DNA of 64,000 bases from Anaeramoeba flamelloides (taxonomy: Eukaryota; Metamonada; Anaeramoebidae): contig JANTQA010000063.1 of NCBI GenBank assembly GCA_027625915.1, positions 2,976,001 through 3,040,000 of the forward strand, given 5' to 3'. Each line of letters begins with the position of its first letter. The first letter of the stretch is position 1. Below the pieces are notes generated by a model. The model was not told where the DNA came from. It searched no databases and worked only from the letters and a program-made list of their open reading frames with translations. Of the stretch, positions 1 through 13,100 are shown piece by piece. The translations under genes and the position numbers were made by a program.

Positions 1-726
1 TCAAGAGCTCCAAATTAAAATTCAATTGAAATATCCTGCAAACTTACTGATAAATTTAAAAAAGAATTTAAAACTTTTTGGTTGAATTTCTTTTTTTTAT
101 ATCTTGTAAACCAACTTCTAAAAGATTTTTTTTTCTAACAAAGTCTTGTTGTTAGTGAATTTACAAGTTTTCTTTCTATATAGAAACTAATCGAGTTCTT
201 AATACAAAGCCCATAAAAAGATTTTGAAAAATAGAAAAGCGAACAAAAAAGTTAAAAAAATTTTTGTGAATTTATCAGTACAAATAATTTCACCAATTTG
301 AATTGAGAGTTTTATATTTAATCATATTACAAAAAAAACAATTTTTTTTTATTTGAAATAAGGAATTTTTTTTCAATTTATTAAATATCTACAAGAAATT
401 ATAATAGTTAAACAAGTAAAAAGGAATTACTCCATAAATTAACTCGAAAAAGTTTAATGTTAAAAAAAAATTGAAATAGATCTCAACTAAAAAAATCAAA
501 ATTCTAAAATAAAGTTCAGGGTCTAATTGGTAACAAAAATCCACACCAAAAAAAGGTATTAAATGATCTTTGATTTTAAAATTCAATATCAAGAATAAGT
601 TTTAAAAGTATCTTCAATGAGAAAAATTAAATTAAACTAAAAAATTTCCAAGGTTTTTAAATTTCAAAATATTCAAATTTTTTAGAGAAAAAATTTATTA
701 TTCATATTTCAAATTTACAAATTAAA

Positions 727-921
727 ATCAGTTTCACTTTTAAGGTACAAACTTTCAAGGAAATTTATAGGCATATAAAAAAATCTCAAATAAATACACA
801 AAATTTGGAATTTTTTTTTACAATTTATTTTACTAGAATTGGAATTTTGTACCCTAATTTGAGTTTTTTATTGTGCCTTAAATTTCGTTGAAAGTTTGTG
901 CCTTAAAAGTGAAACTGACTG
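727..921. mobile_element. MITE family A, copy 1 (Tc1/mariner-like)
   Basis: This is a near-palindromic ~195-bp unit. Its right end reads GTGAAACTGACTG followed by TA. Its left half carries the inverse (tcagtttcac, then a run matching aaatctcaaa). The body resembles the better preserved copy at 24086-24283. The terminal sequence CAGTCAGTTTC with flanking TA is what Tc1/mariner-type MITEs usually show. It has no coding capacity, so it would need a transposase supplied in trans. The left terminus is eroded. Confidence 0.7.
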
Positions 922-2104
922 TAATAATTTTATTAATTTGAAAAATTTGCTTTTATTTGTGCTCTAATATGATTTAATTTAATTCAACTCAATTGGATCT
1001 TCTTTGGTAACACATTGTATTTGACAATATATTTATTTTGTAAAATATTCTTTTGAAAAAAATAACATCTATTATTATGATATTAACAATTAATTCACTG
1101 AGAATATTATAAAAAATCTTGATTAGTCCTGCTTTGTTATGAAAAATCATAAAATCGCAATAATCCACATTATCGCAATAAAATAATTATTACTAAAAAT
1201 TGAAAATTTATTTATATTAAATAACCTGTAAAAAAAATTTCTTTGACTTTTATAATTACCTTGAGACTTTGATAACACTTACCCCCTTTAAAATTGTTAG
1301 GAAGTGTTTCAAGTATTACAAGTTTTGAAAGACATAAAAATTTATCAACAGAATGAGTTTGTTAGTAGTCGAAAAACAAAATTATTTATAACTTTTCATT
1401 TTTTTATTTGTATAAAATATAAAATTTCCAAACGAATTTTATGATCATACAAATAATTACCCATTTCAATAATACGCTTGAATATAAAATCGAGTGTTTT
1501 TCTTAAAATGGGTTTATTACTTTCACAAGTCAAATAACCTAAAAAAACTAAAGAGTAATTTTCTATCTTATTGGTTATTGATCAAAAAAAAACCTCTAAG
1601 CTCTAGTTGTGTATTCTGTCCAATTCAAAGATTTGAAGAAGAAAAATAACAAGAAGAAGAAAATAAATGTACATAAAATTTTAATAATTGGTGATCATCT
1701 GGCTTTGTTGTTGTGAAAGCTTTTGAAAAGTTATCCAACTGCTTAAAGCTTTCAAAGAATATTGAAAATGCTTTAACCCAAGAACACATTCTTTAAGGAA
1801 CGGACAAAAGGTTGTTTATTATCGAAGTCTTTTTATTCGACACAATATACAAAACCACGATAGGCTGAGTAATCATTTATTTCTCTTCAGTTCTTACATT
1901 TTTTGATATAAAAGGAATCGATCGATCTATCAACCAAATCAAAAGAAAATACAATAAAACTCTTTGAATCTGATCCTTTATTGAATCAAGAATCTTTTTT
2001 GTTGTTTTTGAAAAGAATAACTTTTTATCACATGATCTATTTTTTGATCAACAAAAATTTCCTTTGTAAAAATATTTCTCAATTAGCCCAAAAACCCATC
2101 AACT

Positions 2105-2290
2105 AATATATCGCAATTACTTTTTAATCGCGATATTTTGGCATTTATCACGATTTTATAGAATATCGTGATTTTATAGAATATCGCCATTTGTTATCTT
2201 ATCGCAATAATATTGAATATCAATTATTTTTCTAAAATATAACAATTTTTTAAAGATTATCGCGATTTTTGTAACTTTATCGTGAATTAA
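2105..2290. repeat. Cluster of ATCGCGAT-like octamers
   Basis: Within about 180 bp the core atcgc-a/g-at or its variants atcgtgat, atcacgat and atcgccat occurs about eight times. Two more lie near 1154 and 1175. Part of the cluster is a tandem duplication of an ~19-bp unit (attttatagaatatcgtg). CG-containing octamers are otherwise scarce in this A/T-rich spacer. The function is unknown; it may be a protein-binding array or a decayed minisatellite. Confidence 0.5.
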
Positions 2291-2576
2291 GCATAGATAT
2301 CATCAAAACCACTATTTTCTTAAAAATTGAAAAAATTAAAAATCTTAGTAAAACCTCATTGAGAAAAATAACAATGTTCAATTTTGATATTTGATTTCCA
2401 AATAAAAATTTAATAAAAAATAAGAATTTTTTATTTCAAAGAAAAATAATTAATAATTAATTGATAATTGTTAATTATTGTTTTTTTTCGATAATAAAAT
2501 TCGAATAAAAAAGATGTGAAAAATAATATATATATATATATATAAACCGGTAAATAATAATGATAATAATTTCAAA

Positions 2577-3139
2577 TTAATTAATTTGGTTAATAATTGA
2601 TAATTCACCCTTTAAAAATTGTAAATTACAATTTTGTGTGACTTGATTTTTTTCAAAAACACCAGAAATATCAATTTTTGATTTTTCATCTTCAACAAAA
2701 TTAAATGGTGAACCAACTTGGCAATATTGTGCAATGAATGAAAGGAGATCCAAAGAAAGGTTTCTCATTGATTTTATATGAGTTTTTAATTTTTTTTGAG
2801 AAAATAAATTATTTTCTTTAATTGTTTCAATTATGGTGAAATTCATTTTTGGATGGAATAATGGCAATCCTAATTGGATATCACATGGAATCCAATAACC
2901 TTTATCCTTTTCAAGTTCAATCCAAATCATTTTAATATATCCTATACTTGTATCTAAATGGAGTAATTTTACTAGTTGTTTTACTAATGGATGAGTATTT
3001 ATATTTGTTTCATTGTAATCTTCTTCTGAGAATTCTTTTCTTAAATTAATCCTAATATTGAAATTTTTATTCTCATTTTCATTAAAATTATTTTGATTAT
3101 TATTATTATTATTATTACTATTACTATTATTATTATTAC

Positions 3140-3220
<81 letters not shown>

Positions 3221-3800
3221 CACTGTTATTTAAATTGAAGTTCCTTTTTTTTTTATTTTTCATTTTTTTTTTTGTTTCAAAAGAATTATAATTACTTGTC
3301 AATGGAAGAGGAACAAAAATTTCTCGATATTGACTATCTTTTCTAGCGATTCCTTGTATTAGAACAGGACCATTTATTAACATTGAATTTAATTGATACA
3401 ATAAAGTATGTGTATTAAAGATTAAACTTCTATCGCCAGATAGAATTTCAACTTTTTGAAATCCTTTAAAAATTTTAGGTATTTGCTTCACACGAACACC
3501 CTTTTTTAAATATAAAGTTGGCAAACCAATACCAAGTTTTTTTGATAAATATAATCTCATCCAAGGGGAAGTTGCTTCAGGAATCGGAAACCCAAAATGA
3601 ATTGTATGGGATGATGATAATAAAAATCTCTTTTCACGATCTAAAGGGATGGTTGAAATGGAAATATGATAATTTTTTTTTAATAAAACATCTCTTGATT
3701 TAGATTTTAATAAGAAAAGACTTTGTTCTTTAATCATATCCACTCCTGAAACATGTATTCTATTTTTTTCATTCTCATTCTCATTCTCATTTGTATTTTC

Positions 3801-3831
<31 letters not shown>

Positions 3832-5783
3832 CTTTCTTTTTCGATATCATTTTGATCCCCTTTTGAAATTAAATGGGTTTTATTATTATCAATGGGCTCT
3901 GTTTGAATTGAAATTGATTTTAAATATTGAAGTGTTTTTTTCAAGCCTAAAACATGGTTTAAATTTTTTTTTGCATCACCAACAACCCTTTGAGATACTT
4001 GCTCTAATTCGTGCAATAAATCGGTAATTTTTTCATCGGTCATTTTCCCTAATTCAAATAAGGTAATGACCAATGGCTGAAATGATGACCAATTCCCCAT
4101 CAATAAAAATGCTGTTAATGTTTCGTCAAAAATTAATACTATTCTTTTTTTGTTATTATCAATCGAACGCTCTTCAAAGGATTGATCCTTTTTTATTTGC
4201 TTTAAGGACAGGTCTTGTAAACGCGTTTCGGAATTTGAAATCGGGATTTGATTCTGAGTATTGGTTTGACTTTTGTTGCTTGTGCGATCATTGCTAGTAC
4301 TATTATTGTTGCTGCTGTCTTGGTCGTCTTCATCATTCTTGTTCCCCTCGCCATTATTTTCTAATTGTCGTTTGTTTTGGTTGGTTAAATTAGAATCTGA
4401 TTCTTTTTGTAAAATATTCTTTGATTGGAATTGAATCTGGGATTGGGACTGTAATTGCTGCTGGGATTGGGATTTTCTTTCTAAATCTTTTTCTCGGTGG
4501 TGCCTTTCAATTAAAGGGTTTATCCATGAAGAGTGTATTTTGCTTTGTTTTTTCATAAAATTTAAATACTTTTTTTCAATAATCATCAATATTTGGAGAT
4601 TTTTCTGAGGGAATTTTTTGAGATCTAATTTTAATTGCTCTTTGATTTTATTATTATTTTCTTTGCTACTGTTATTTTCTTTGCTACTGTTATTTTCATT
4701 GGTTTTATTATTATTTGTGCTTTCTTTGTTATTGTTAATTTTGTTTTCTTTTTCATTTTGGTTTTGATTGTTATTTTTGTTTTCAATTTCATTATTAATT
4801 TTGTTTCCAATGCCACCATTTTGATGGTTCTGGTTTTGTGGAACCTTTGTTGCAATAGACAATCTACAATAAAGAGAAAAGGCTCTTTTCACATCTTCCC
4901 AATGCACATTCAAAGTCTTGGATGTATCAAAAACCCTGTCTCGGGGGTCATGGGTGATAAAGGTATTATACAACAATTTATCAAATTCGTCGATGGCCTC
5001 TTTATTAATCACAAACCCCTGAAGCGATCGAAACCGAATACGATCATCCTTTTCAATCGGGACTTGTACAAAGATGTAACCTTTGGAATACAATTTGTGA
5101 ATGATTTTGCAGGGCAAGATCCCAGCTTCAATGGGTCCTTTTTTGTCGATATAATTATAGCATTTTTTCTCTTTTTCTGAAATTCTTGAGTAGTCAACCT
5201 CAAGTATCGGGATTTTGGAGATTAAAAACCAAGGTAACAAATCGGAACTTGGTGACACGGGTTGCTTGGGCAATTTTTTCAAAATTTTTTTGCGTTGGTT
5301 CGAAAAAAATGAACCAATCACATTGTTTTTCTTCTTGAGTGATTCCAATAATTGAATGTATTGGTTCCTTCCAACACCCAATAAACGTACAATATCATTC
5401 GCGGTGAAATTGGGTAACGAGTCATAGCTTAAGTATTCCTTTAAAACATCGATCACCATTTCTGTATAATAACTAAAGGGTGTTTTGCGTGTGAACTGGA
5501 TCAAATCAGTCAAGTGATACGGGAACAGCTGTCTTCCCTTTTTGGAAGACTCTAACAAATCTCGGTAATAGTTTTTGACGTCGGAGTAGTGCTTTTTTAA
5601 GCTCTGTGGGAAGCTCAATTGCTTTTTAAAACAGAGATCTTTTAGCAATTTAATAAATTGATGCTCACTCAAGAATTGCTTTTTGGTATAATACGGTAAA
5701 CTTTCCCATGTCTGTTCCTTGATCAGGATTTGAACTAACTGTTTGTACTGATCAGGGTTTTCGATTGATGTTGGTTCATTCAT
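2577..5783 (-). CDS. FAM91A1: FAM91 family vesicle-tethering adaptor
   Basis: Single-exon gene of 1068 residues, against about 840 in animals. FAM91A1 is known to work with WDR11 and TBC1D23 at the trans-Golgi network, where golgins capture endosome-derived vesicles. The N-terminal FAM91 domain spans about residues 1-320. It includes LFPYHLTDLIQFTRKTPFSYY, YDSLPNFTANDIVRLLGVGRN and a later DDRIRFRSLQGFV stretch, all close to animal FAM91. A lysine/asparagine/glutamine-rich linker fills about 325-540. The C-terminal domain starts near 545 (IVLIFDETLTAFLLMGNW) and runs to about 1010. A poly-Asn tract near 854-896 interrupts the C-terminal domain at a point where animal proteins have a variable loop. 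I took the ATG at 5783 because homology begins just after it. The family call is secure. The Golgi role is inferred from animals. Confidence 0.93.
3100..3222. repeat. ATT trinucleotide microsatellite encoding poly-Asn
   Basis: A (tta/att)n run of about 40 units on the + strand reads as AAT (Asn) codons of FAM91 on the - strand. Imperfect units (act, aac) occur at its ends. The run is in frame and so is tolerated as a homopolymer loop. Shorter runs at about 3805-3832 encode another Asn tract in the same protein. Confidence 0.85.
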
Positions 5784-8742
5784 TAATTTTATTACTTGAT
5801 GGTTTGTTAAGAGTTGTTTTTTTTTGGACTTTTTTGAATTGGAGAAAAAATTAAAAAATGAAAAAAGATGAAAAAATGAGGTTTTTATAAATGTTTTAAG
5901 GTAGTATTGTTATTTTTTGTGAACTTTTATTTTTTGAGGTGTACTGATTGTTAAGTGAAAAATCATTGATATTTCTCCTTAAAGTTGTGAAAGAATTAAT
6001 TCAAAGAAAAATTAGCTTTTGTCAAAAAACCAATGTATGTTTAATTACTTTTTGTAAATAGAAGGGAAACAAAATTGTGCTAAAATTGAAATATACTGTA
6101 ATTGAAGATTAACCATCTTGTTTTATCTGGCTCAAAGAACTGAGAAACAGATTTTTCAAGAAAGCAACTATTGATAAAAAAATAGTTAAACTGTATATTT
6201 AATTTGAATTATTTTTGAAAACATCAAGGAAATGTAATTAAACGATTCTAGAACTATTTTTCAATAGAATAACTTAGTGCCTTGTTCCTGATTGAGTTAA
6301 CAAAATAAAAATTTATCTCCTTTCTAATCCTAATTTAGATAAGTTATTGGGAGATCTTAAAAATAATTAAATTTTGGACAAAATTTTTTAATTATAGATC
6401 AATCAAAGAAAAACACTTATATTAGAATTGTTGGATATAACTGATTTTCTTCTTCAACTTCTTATTACTATTTAAAGGGGTGTGGAAATTAATTTTTTTT
6501 TGCTGTCTGAATTATGAAAAAGTATTTGAGAATGGTTTTACTGAGTCAAAAATCAATTTAAGGTACACTAGTTACAATAAATCTGAAGAATCGTTTTTCA
6601 TAATAATATTAATAATATTAATATTTTTTATGACTTTCCATTTTTCCCAGGGTGATTTTCTTTTAATTGAGAAGAAAAGATACACAGTAAAAAGATCAAG
6701 TGGCTATTTGTTAATATTGAGATACTGAAACATGTGTATTTAAACTTCAAAAAAAAACAAAATAGTATAAGATACCAATCAACCTTTAAAACAATCCAGA
6801 TCAATAAAATAAAAAGAAATTCAAACAATTAGACAAAGACCCAGAGATGAATATTTGTGATTAGTTTAAAATTATTAAATTAACCAAAAGTATCTTGGAT
6901 GTACTTTTGAGTGTTATTGTTAATATAAGATTGTAATTTTTTTTTTTATTGATTTTTTAGCAATGGCTTCTTAAAAACTCTTTTTAAATTTCTTTTCTAT
7001 TCTTTTTTTTTTTCTTGTTCTTTTTTTCGTCTACAATACTTTCCATTTTTAAGTTACAAAAATTTAACTAAAAATTAGGTACCCAAAATCTCAAATTAAG
7101 GTATACAAAATGGATTTTAGTAAATTAATTTGTATTTAAAATTCCAAATAATCTGTATAAATTTGAGATTTTTATTGTGGTTTAATTTTATCCAAAGTTT
7201 GTGTCTTATAAGTAGAACTGAATGTATTTTTTTTTTTTTTGTATACTTTTATAGCCACATAGAAATTTATGTTTTTCTTTTCTGTTATTGTTCAATGATA
7301 AAGAAAATTATGACTCTACATTACAATTACTTAAAAAAATTTGGAAATGAGGGAATGTAATCAAGTCTTGTGGAGTTCCAAAAAAATAAAGAAAAATCTA
7401 TAATTATACTTAATTCTGTTAAATTCTGGAAAGGGTATAACTTTTTTTCCCCACCTTTTTAAAAATAAATTAATACTCGATAATTTTGTTTTTGACTTTT
7501 ACAAATACTAAAAAAATTCTTAATAGTTTTTTTTATGGGGTTTTCTTATTTATAATTATCTTTATTGATTTTTTGAATTGAGAGAAAACTTAATAAAACC
7601 TCATTGTGTTTGTTTTTTTTTTAATTTCAGAAATAAAAGGAAAAATACTTATATTTTTGTTTAAATACTAAAATTAAAAAAAAAACTAACATCTCTTTTC
7701 CAAAATTCAAAAGAACTGAGAAAAATATTTTATTTTAATTCAATTATTTCGAATTATGGAAACAATAACTTTAAGTACCATTAAGTGTATATATTTTCAT
7801 TAATTCAAAAAATTTGAGTTTAATCAAAGATTTTACTAAATTCTTTTTAATGAAGAAAAACATAATGTTTTTTTTTTTTTAAATTCAAAAAAATAGAGTG
7901 CAATCAACCTTTTTGTTATTTTCTTATAAATTCCGGAAATATATCAGCAGGATACAGAAATTAATACCCTCCATTCAAAATAAAAAAAAAAATATCAATT
8001 GTTTTTACCTGTATACAATCTTTATTATTGATCTCTTATTCATTGATGTTTTGTAAATTAGGTTTCATGTTGTATCAATTAAATTGATTTTCAAAAATAA
8101 GAAGAAAGAAAGAAAACAGATTTTTTTTGTTTTATTGTTCATGTAAGGAAAAAATTTTTCATTTATAGTATTAAAAAAATATATGGGGTTAAAATTATCC
8201 CATACAAGGTTTTTAATTATTAATATCAGGAAAATTTTTGGGTTATACCTTAGATTTAATTACAAAATCTATTTAAAAGCAAATAAAATTCTTATGAAAA
8301 AAATAATAAACCTACCTAAAGTCAAAAAAAAGTGGGGTGTCTATACAATACTCTTTTAATTTTTTGATAGAATAAATGTAGATCAACATATTTTGAATAA
8401 AAAACACGAGTTTTAGAGGTTCGCTATGAGTTAGGAATATGATAATATTTATTCTTGTTTTTTTGTGGATTGAATGACATTTTAGACAAGTGTAATTGTA
8501 TTAATCACCATTATTAGTCATAATCAGTTAAAATTTTAAAAGGATTTGATTCTTAACTAAAAAAATTATTTATAAAATAACACAATAATTTTCCAAATAA
8601 AGACAATTAAAAAATGTATACTTTATTATTTTCTTTTCAGGTATTTTTTTCAATATTATACCACATATTCACAATCATTCAAATTGAAGTTTTTAAAACT
8701 CGAATGTTTAGACTTTTGATCAATTCACCTGAAAACAATTAA
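5784..8742. other. Spacer upstream of FAM91
   Basis: No gene was recognised. A decayed MITE family A copy lies at about 7078-7224. The first few hundred bases must contain the FAM91 promoter, but I see no core element that stands out against the A/T background. Short open frames here have no coding character. Confidence 0.5.
7078..7224. mobile_element. MITE family A, degenerate copy
   Basis: Remnants of the family A palindrome are visible: 'atctcaaattaaggtatac' on the left, 'aaatttgagatttttattgt' on the right, and a right end resembling gaactgaatg followed by TA. Both arms have diverged much more than those of the copy at 24086. Confidence 0.5.
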
Positions 8743-9962
8743 AATTTTGTTTCAAGTAAAAAGAAGGAAAAAAATAAAAGAAATCTAAGAATTTTCAGTT
8801 GTTTGCTGAATTAGGAACACAAAGTGATTTTTTTTTTGAAATTTTCTTGATTTAAATTATCCTAACATTTTCTTGATTCTTAAAAATATCTTTTCCAATT
8901 TTTTTAGATAGATTAAGGTGTTTTTTCAACTAAGTATTTCGGAAAAAAATTGTCAAATTGAAAATAATTATCAAATTGATTTTCTCAAAAATTCAAAATT
9001 TATTTGGAAACAATACTGAAAAAAAAACCAAGTGATTATTTTTTTTATTATTATAAGAATGACTTTGGATTATCTTTGGTATATAGCCATAATAAAATCA
9101 TTACTACCTTTGATAAATGAACGATCTGTGGATCCAAAACCTTTATATTGTCCGATCAAGAAAAGTCTTTTTTTAATTGGAAACCTTACTAGAACCGAAA
9201 AACGAAAAGTAAGATCTATTAATAAAAAAAAATATATAAATATATAAAGACAAAATGGAGTATTCAACATAATAATTGTTTTTTTTGAATACGATCTTTT
9301 GGTATTATGGATTTTTCTTTAATTGATCAATGATGAAAAATTTGTTGAAAAAATTAACTATTTTGGCGATCTCCAAAACTACTTGTCATCTTTTTGATAA
9401 TAAAGTGGATATAAATTTTATTTCTTGGATTGATTGTAAAGAATATAATGGATAATTATTTGAGTTTAATTTGTTTCTTGTTTTAATTGATTTTACTTCT
9501 CGTTTTTCGGTTTCTATTAATGATCCCAAATAAAAATGGAATTTTCATGATCGGACAATATAAAGGTTTTGGATCCACAGATCGTTCATTTATCAAAGGT
9601 AGTAATGATTTTATTATGGCTATATACCAAAGATAATCCAAAGTCATTCTTATAATAATAAAAAAAATAATCACTTGGTTTTTTTTTCAGTATTGTTTCC
9701 AAATAAATTTTGAATTTTTGAGAAAATCAATTTGATATTTTCCATTTGACAATTTTTTTCTGAAATAGTTAGTTACAAATAAGATAAAACATCTTAATCT
9801 ATCTAAAAAAAGAAAATGAAATAATTTTGCAATTGGAAAATGATAAAATCATTCAAATCAAGAAAATTTCAAAAAAAAAATCACTTTTTGTTCCTACTTC
9901 AGCAAAAAACTGAAAAATCTTTGATTTCTTTTTTTTCCCTCTTTGAAACTTAAAACAAGATC
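8743..9962. mobile_element. Foldback element with ~480-bp inverted arms
   Basis: The left arm (about 8743-9225) and right arm (about 9483-9962) are inverse copies of each other. They share, for example, ttgctgaa-t/g-taggaac near the outer ends and an almost identical ~130-bp block (9030-9165 against 9540-9675) near the inner ends. A unique loop of ~257 bp separates them. The best block is open in the same frame in both arms and would read NERSVDPKPLYCPI, which may be coding residue or chance. I recognise no transposase. The size and structure suggest a non-autonomous foldback transposon. The outer arms are more diverged than the inner, so exact ends and target duplications could not be fixed. 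Confidence 0.6.
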
Positions 9963-10119
9963 CTTTATATATTTTGAAGTTGTTTCAAATTTTTAAGAAC
10001 AAAGCAAAAACAAGAAACATCATTGATTTGAAGTTCAAAAATATTCATTTTTTTTTCCTTTTATTTCAAAATAGAATTTTTGTGAAAAAATTACATCAAA
10101 AAATTCTTTTGACATTTTT

Positions 10120-13100
10120 ATGGACAACTCTGGGGTTAGTAAAGGAAAAAAAGAAAAAAAAAAACAAAAAGAAGGAGAAAAATTAAAGGCACAGCCTGAG
10201 AATGAAGTTGATTTTTTTTCTTTACAGATAATTAAAGATCCATTTTATAAAAGATTGTTCCTCCCAAAAAAATCATTTGAAATACAAACACTAGCCAAAT
10301 TCAAAAACTTTGATAGCCCAATACCTGTATTAATTTTTAATTTTTTTGTTTCTTTTTTTTTTACTCTGATCTACTTTTTCGTTTTTATGTCTGAGAAGGC
10401 AAACAAAAAACAAAAAGCAAAAAACAAAAAAAAATTGAAAGATGAGAACTATGACACTGAGTATATTCAAGAAACACTTTAAATTCAAACCAAGAAATAA
10501 GCACACCCAAAAATCAGATTTTCAAATAGTTTTTTCATTTTGAGTATGAATTTTCAGTTTGCTTCCTTAAATTGTTCTAGCTTTGAACATCCATTTATTT
10601 ACACAAACACAAATTTTGGTAACTAAGAGCAAGGCAGACCAAATCGAAAATGATCATATCACCAATTTTGATCTTTCTCGTCTTAAAATAAGCAATTCCA
10701 TTTTGTTGGTATTCAAGTAACTACGATCTCATTCTTCATAATGATTTATTATTTCTTTTATAATTGATCGAATTTTTTTAGTATTCTGGTTTTTGAATTA
10801 TAAGTGGGATCAAATTTTAGCTGGTGTATCTTTTTCCAATTCTTGAAAGAAGTCCTTTCATTTAGGATTCTTGGTACCAATATTTACAATAATAAAAAAA
10901 ACCAAACAATAAAGTCTCAAAAAAACAAATATTGAGAGATCACAAATCACAATCTATTCCTTCCAAAACAATTTAAAAACGAAATTAAAATGAAAGTCAA
11001 AATTTTTTTCCATTTATTATTCAAATACCAGTAATTCAAAAAGTAACACAAAAAGAGATTGAAGAATTCTTTCATGCCGATTTAACACTTCACTCTGAAA
11101 CGAAATGATCTTTTGAAATTAAAAATTAAGATTATTATCTCGCACCTTTCTTTGTAACATACTGGCAATTTTGAAATAAGTTTGTAAATGCTTTTTGCTT
11201 CCCCGCATTTATAAAATCTCTCATTAAATGATTTCACCAACAATTCTATTGAAAAACTGATGAGGTTAGTGATTATAATTACTGATAAATCGAAAAAAGC
11301 CGTTTTCTCGTTTTTAGTTTAATCTCTATTTCTTTCAAAAATTTTTTAACTCGCTTTGTGTAAAAGAATTTTATTGGTTTAAATATAAAGATATATTTGT
11401 AAGAAAGTTGATTTTGGAAATGTTCTTAGAAAGGAAATGTTTTGAAAATAGTTTTGTAAATCAATAAAAATAAAAATGGAAATGGAAACAGAAATAGAAC
11501 TAAAAAATTTAAGCATAATTTACAAACTAAATTAAGTTTAAAATGCTCCCAATTGGTTGTGTTTATTCGCTCTTTGAATTAGAAGTTACGAATTTAGTAA
11601 CTTCAAATTTCTCTCCTTAACAGATAAAGTGTTTTAAAACACTTAATTACTCACAATAAATCTTGACTGTAAAACCTAAAACCCTGAGAATTTTCAAAAA
11701 CACATGAAAATCCATTTTTCTGATCAATTGAAAATATTAGTAAAAAGTCAAATATATACTCACATTTTACAGATAAATATATAAATTACCACGCAACCTA
11801 TTAACGGTTCAAATTGTAATATTGATTAAAATATTCTAATTTTATCAATTTTTAACCCTTTAGTAAATGTAGAAATTTAAAAAAATCCCAAATTTGAAAA
11901 ATTAGAAGAGAACGAATCTATCAAATATTCCCGAAAATAGCTGAAAATCGAAAATACTCAAAAATTTTTTAACCACGAAAAAACACTTTTTGAACAACTA
12001 AAACGGCATCTAAGAAACTCTAGTATTAATACACTTTGTTTAATGATAAAATTGGACTTTTATTGTCAAAACATTTTGTTTGAAAAATATCAAAATTCAA
12101 AAAATTGTTTATTTTGGGGAATAGTATTCAACCCATTTTGTGTGAAAGGAATTGGTATCTAAGTTGCCTTCAAAATTTCTGATCATTGCTAAATGGTCTG
12201 AACTGAGGAGAGAAAATGTCTTTATAATGACAATTTCTAATGGTGTATCATTACTCATAATTTTGTAATCTTAAATGCAATCCAAAAATAACCGAGTAAT
12301 ATCTAATAGTACATATACACTACGTACCCTACTCTATCCAAGGCAAAAATGATTTAACTCCCCATCCCAGAAGATAAATTGGTTTAATCTAACCCAGCAC
12401 ACCCGAACACAAACCCAAACATACCCTGAAATACACATGAACACATTTACACTTACCCAAATAACAAAAATTATTCAAACATACTAAAAAGGTGTCAAAA
12501 AAACTTTTCAGAGGGTTTAAAGTAGAAAAATCAAAAAATATATTTTGTCTGAAAAGTAAAATTGTTATTTTACCGTTAAACTGGATATATTGACACAAGG
12601 GTTTCTTAGAAGCTCTTCAAAAGTTGTTTGTAAATGGTTAAAAAAATTTTAAAGTATTTTCAATTTTCGGCTATTTTCGGGAATATTTTAAACACCCATA
12701 AAGAATGTGACTGAAAACGAAGATCAAATTTTGAGATTAAATTTCAAAACAAAAAACATTTTTATCAATTTAAAATATTTGAGAGAATTTGAATTTGAGA
12801 AAGGGTGTTTAATTATTGCGAATTTACATTAAATTAAAGAAAAAAATTCTAAAAAAATAAATCCTCGAAGGTTCCCAAGTTTTTTCAATTCTAATATTTT
12901 AAATAGATAAAAAAAATTATTAAAGAAAAGATCTAAAGTAAATAAAACTCTTATTTCATAAATGCAAAAACAAAATAATTCTTATCATAGATGTTTTCTA
13001 ACAAATTTAGAATTTATCTACGGGAAAATTTTTTCTCAATTAGATTTTCAATTTCCATTCATGTTCTCAATTAATTTTTCAAATTTGGGATTTTTTTTAA

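Larger units (their letters stand above)
1..2576. other. Non-coding stretch downstream of FAM91
   Basis: No convincing coding sequence was seen. The stretch holds a MITE copy at about 727-921, a cluster of ATCGCGAT-like octamers at about 1150-1185 and 2105-2285, and a short TA microsatellite at about 2528-2544. The remainder is A/T runs with short spurious frames. Confidence 0.6.

Noticed and set aside
4635-5180. 181-codon + strand frame inside FAM91
   Set aside because: It is antisense to a confirmed conserved protein and is a mirror of Lys/Asn/Glu codons giving Phe/Ile runs.
9032-9674. Paired ~65-codon frames as real genes
   Set aside because: They are mirror copies in the arms of an inverted repeat, with no upstream exon or known domain. 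They are kept only as a note on the foldback element.
10330-10482. Extension of the frame starting at 10120 to TAA at 10480-10482
   Set aside because: It reads Phe-rich then Lys-rich, matches no DOCK sequence, and lies past a good phase 0 donor. It is treated as intron.
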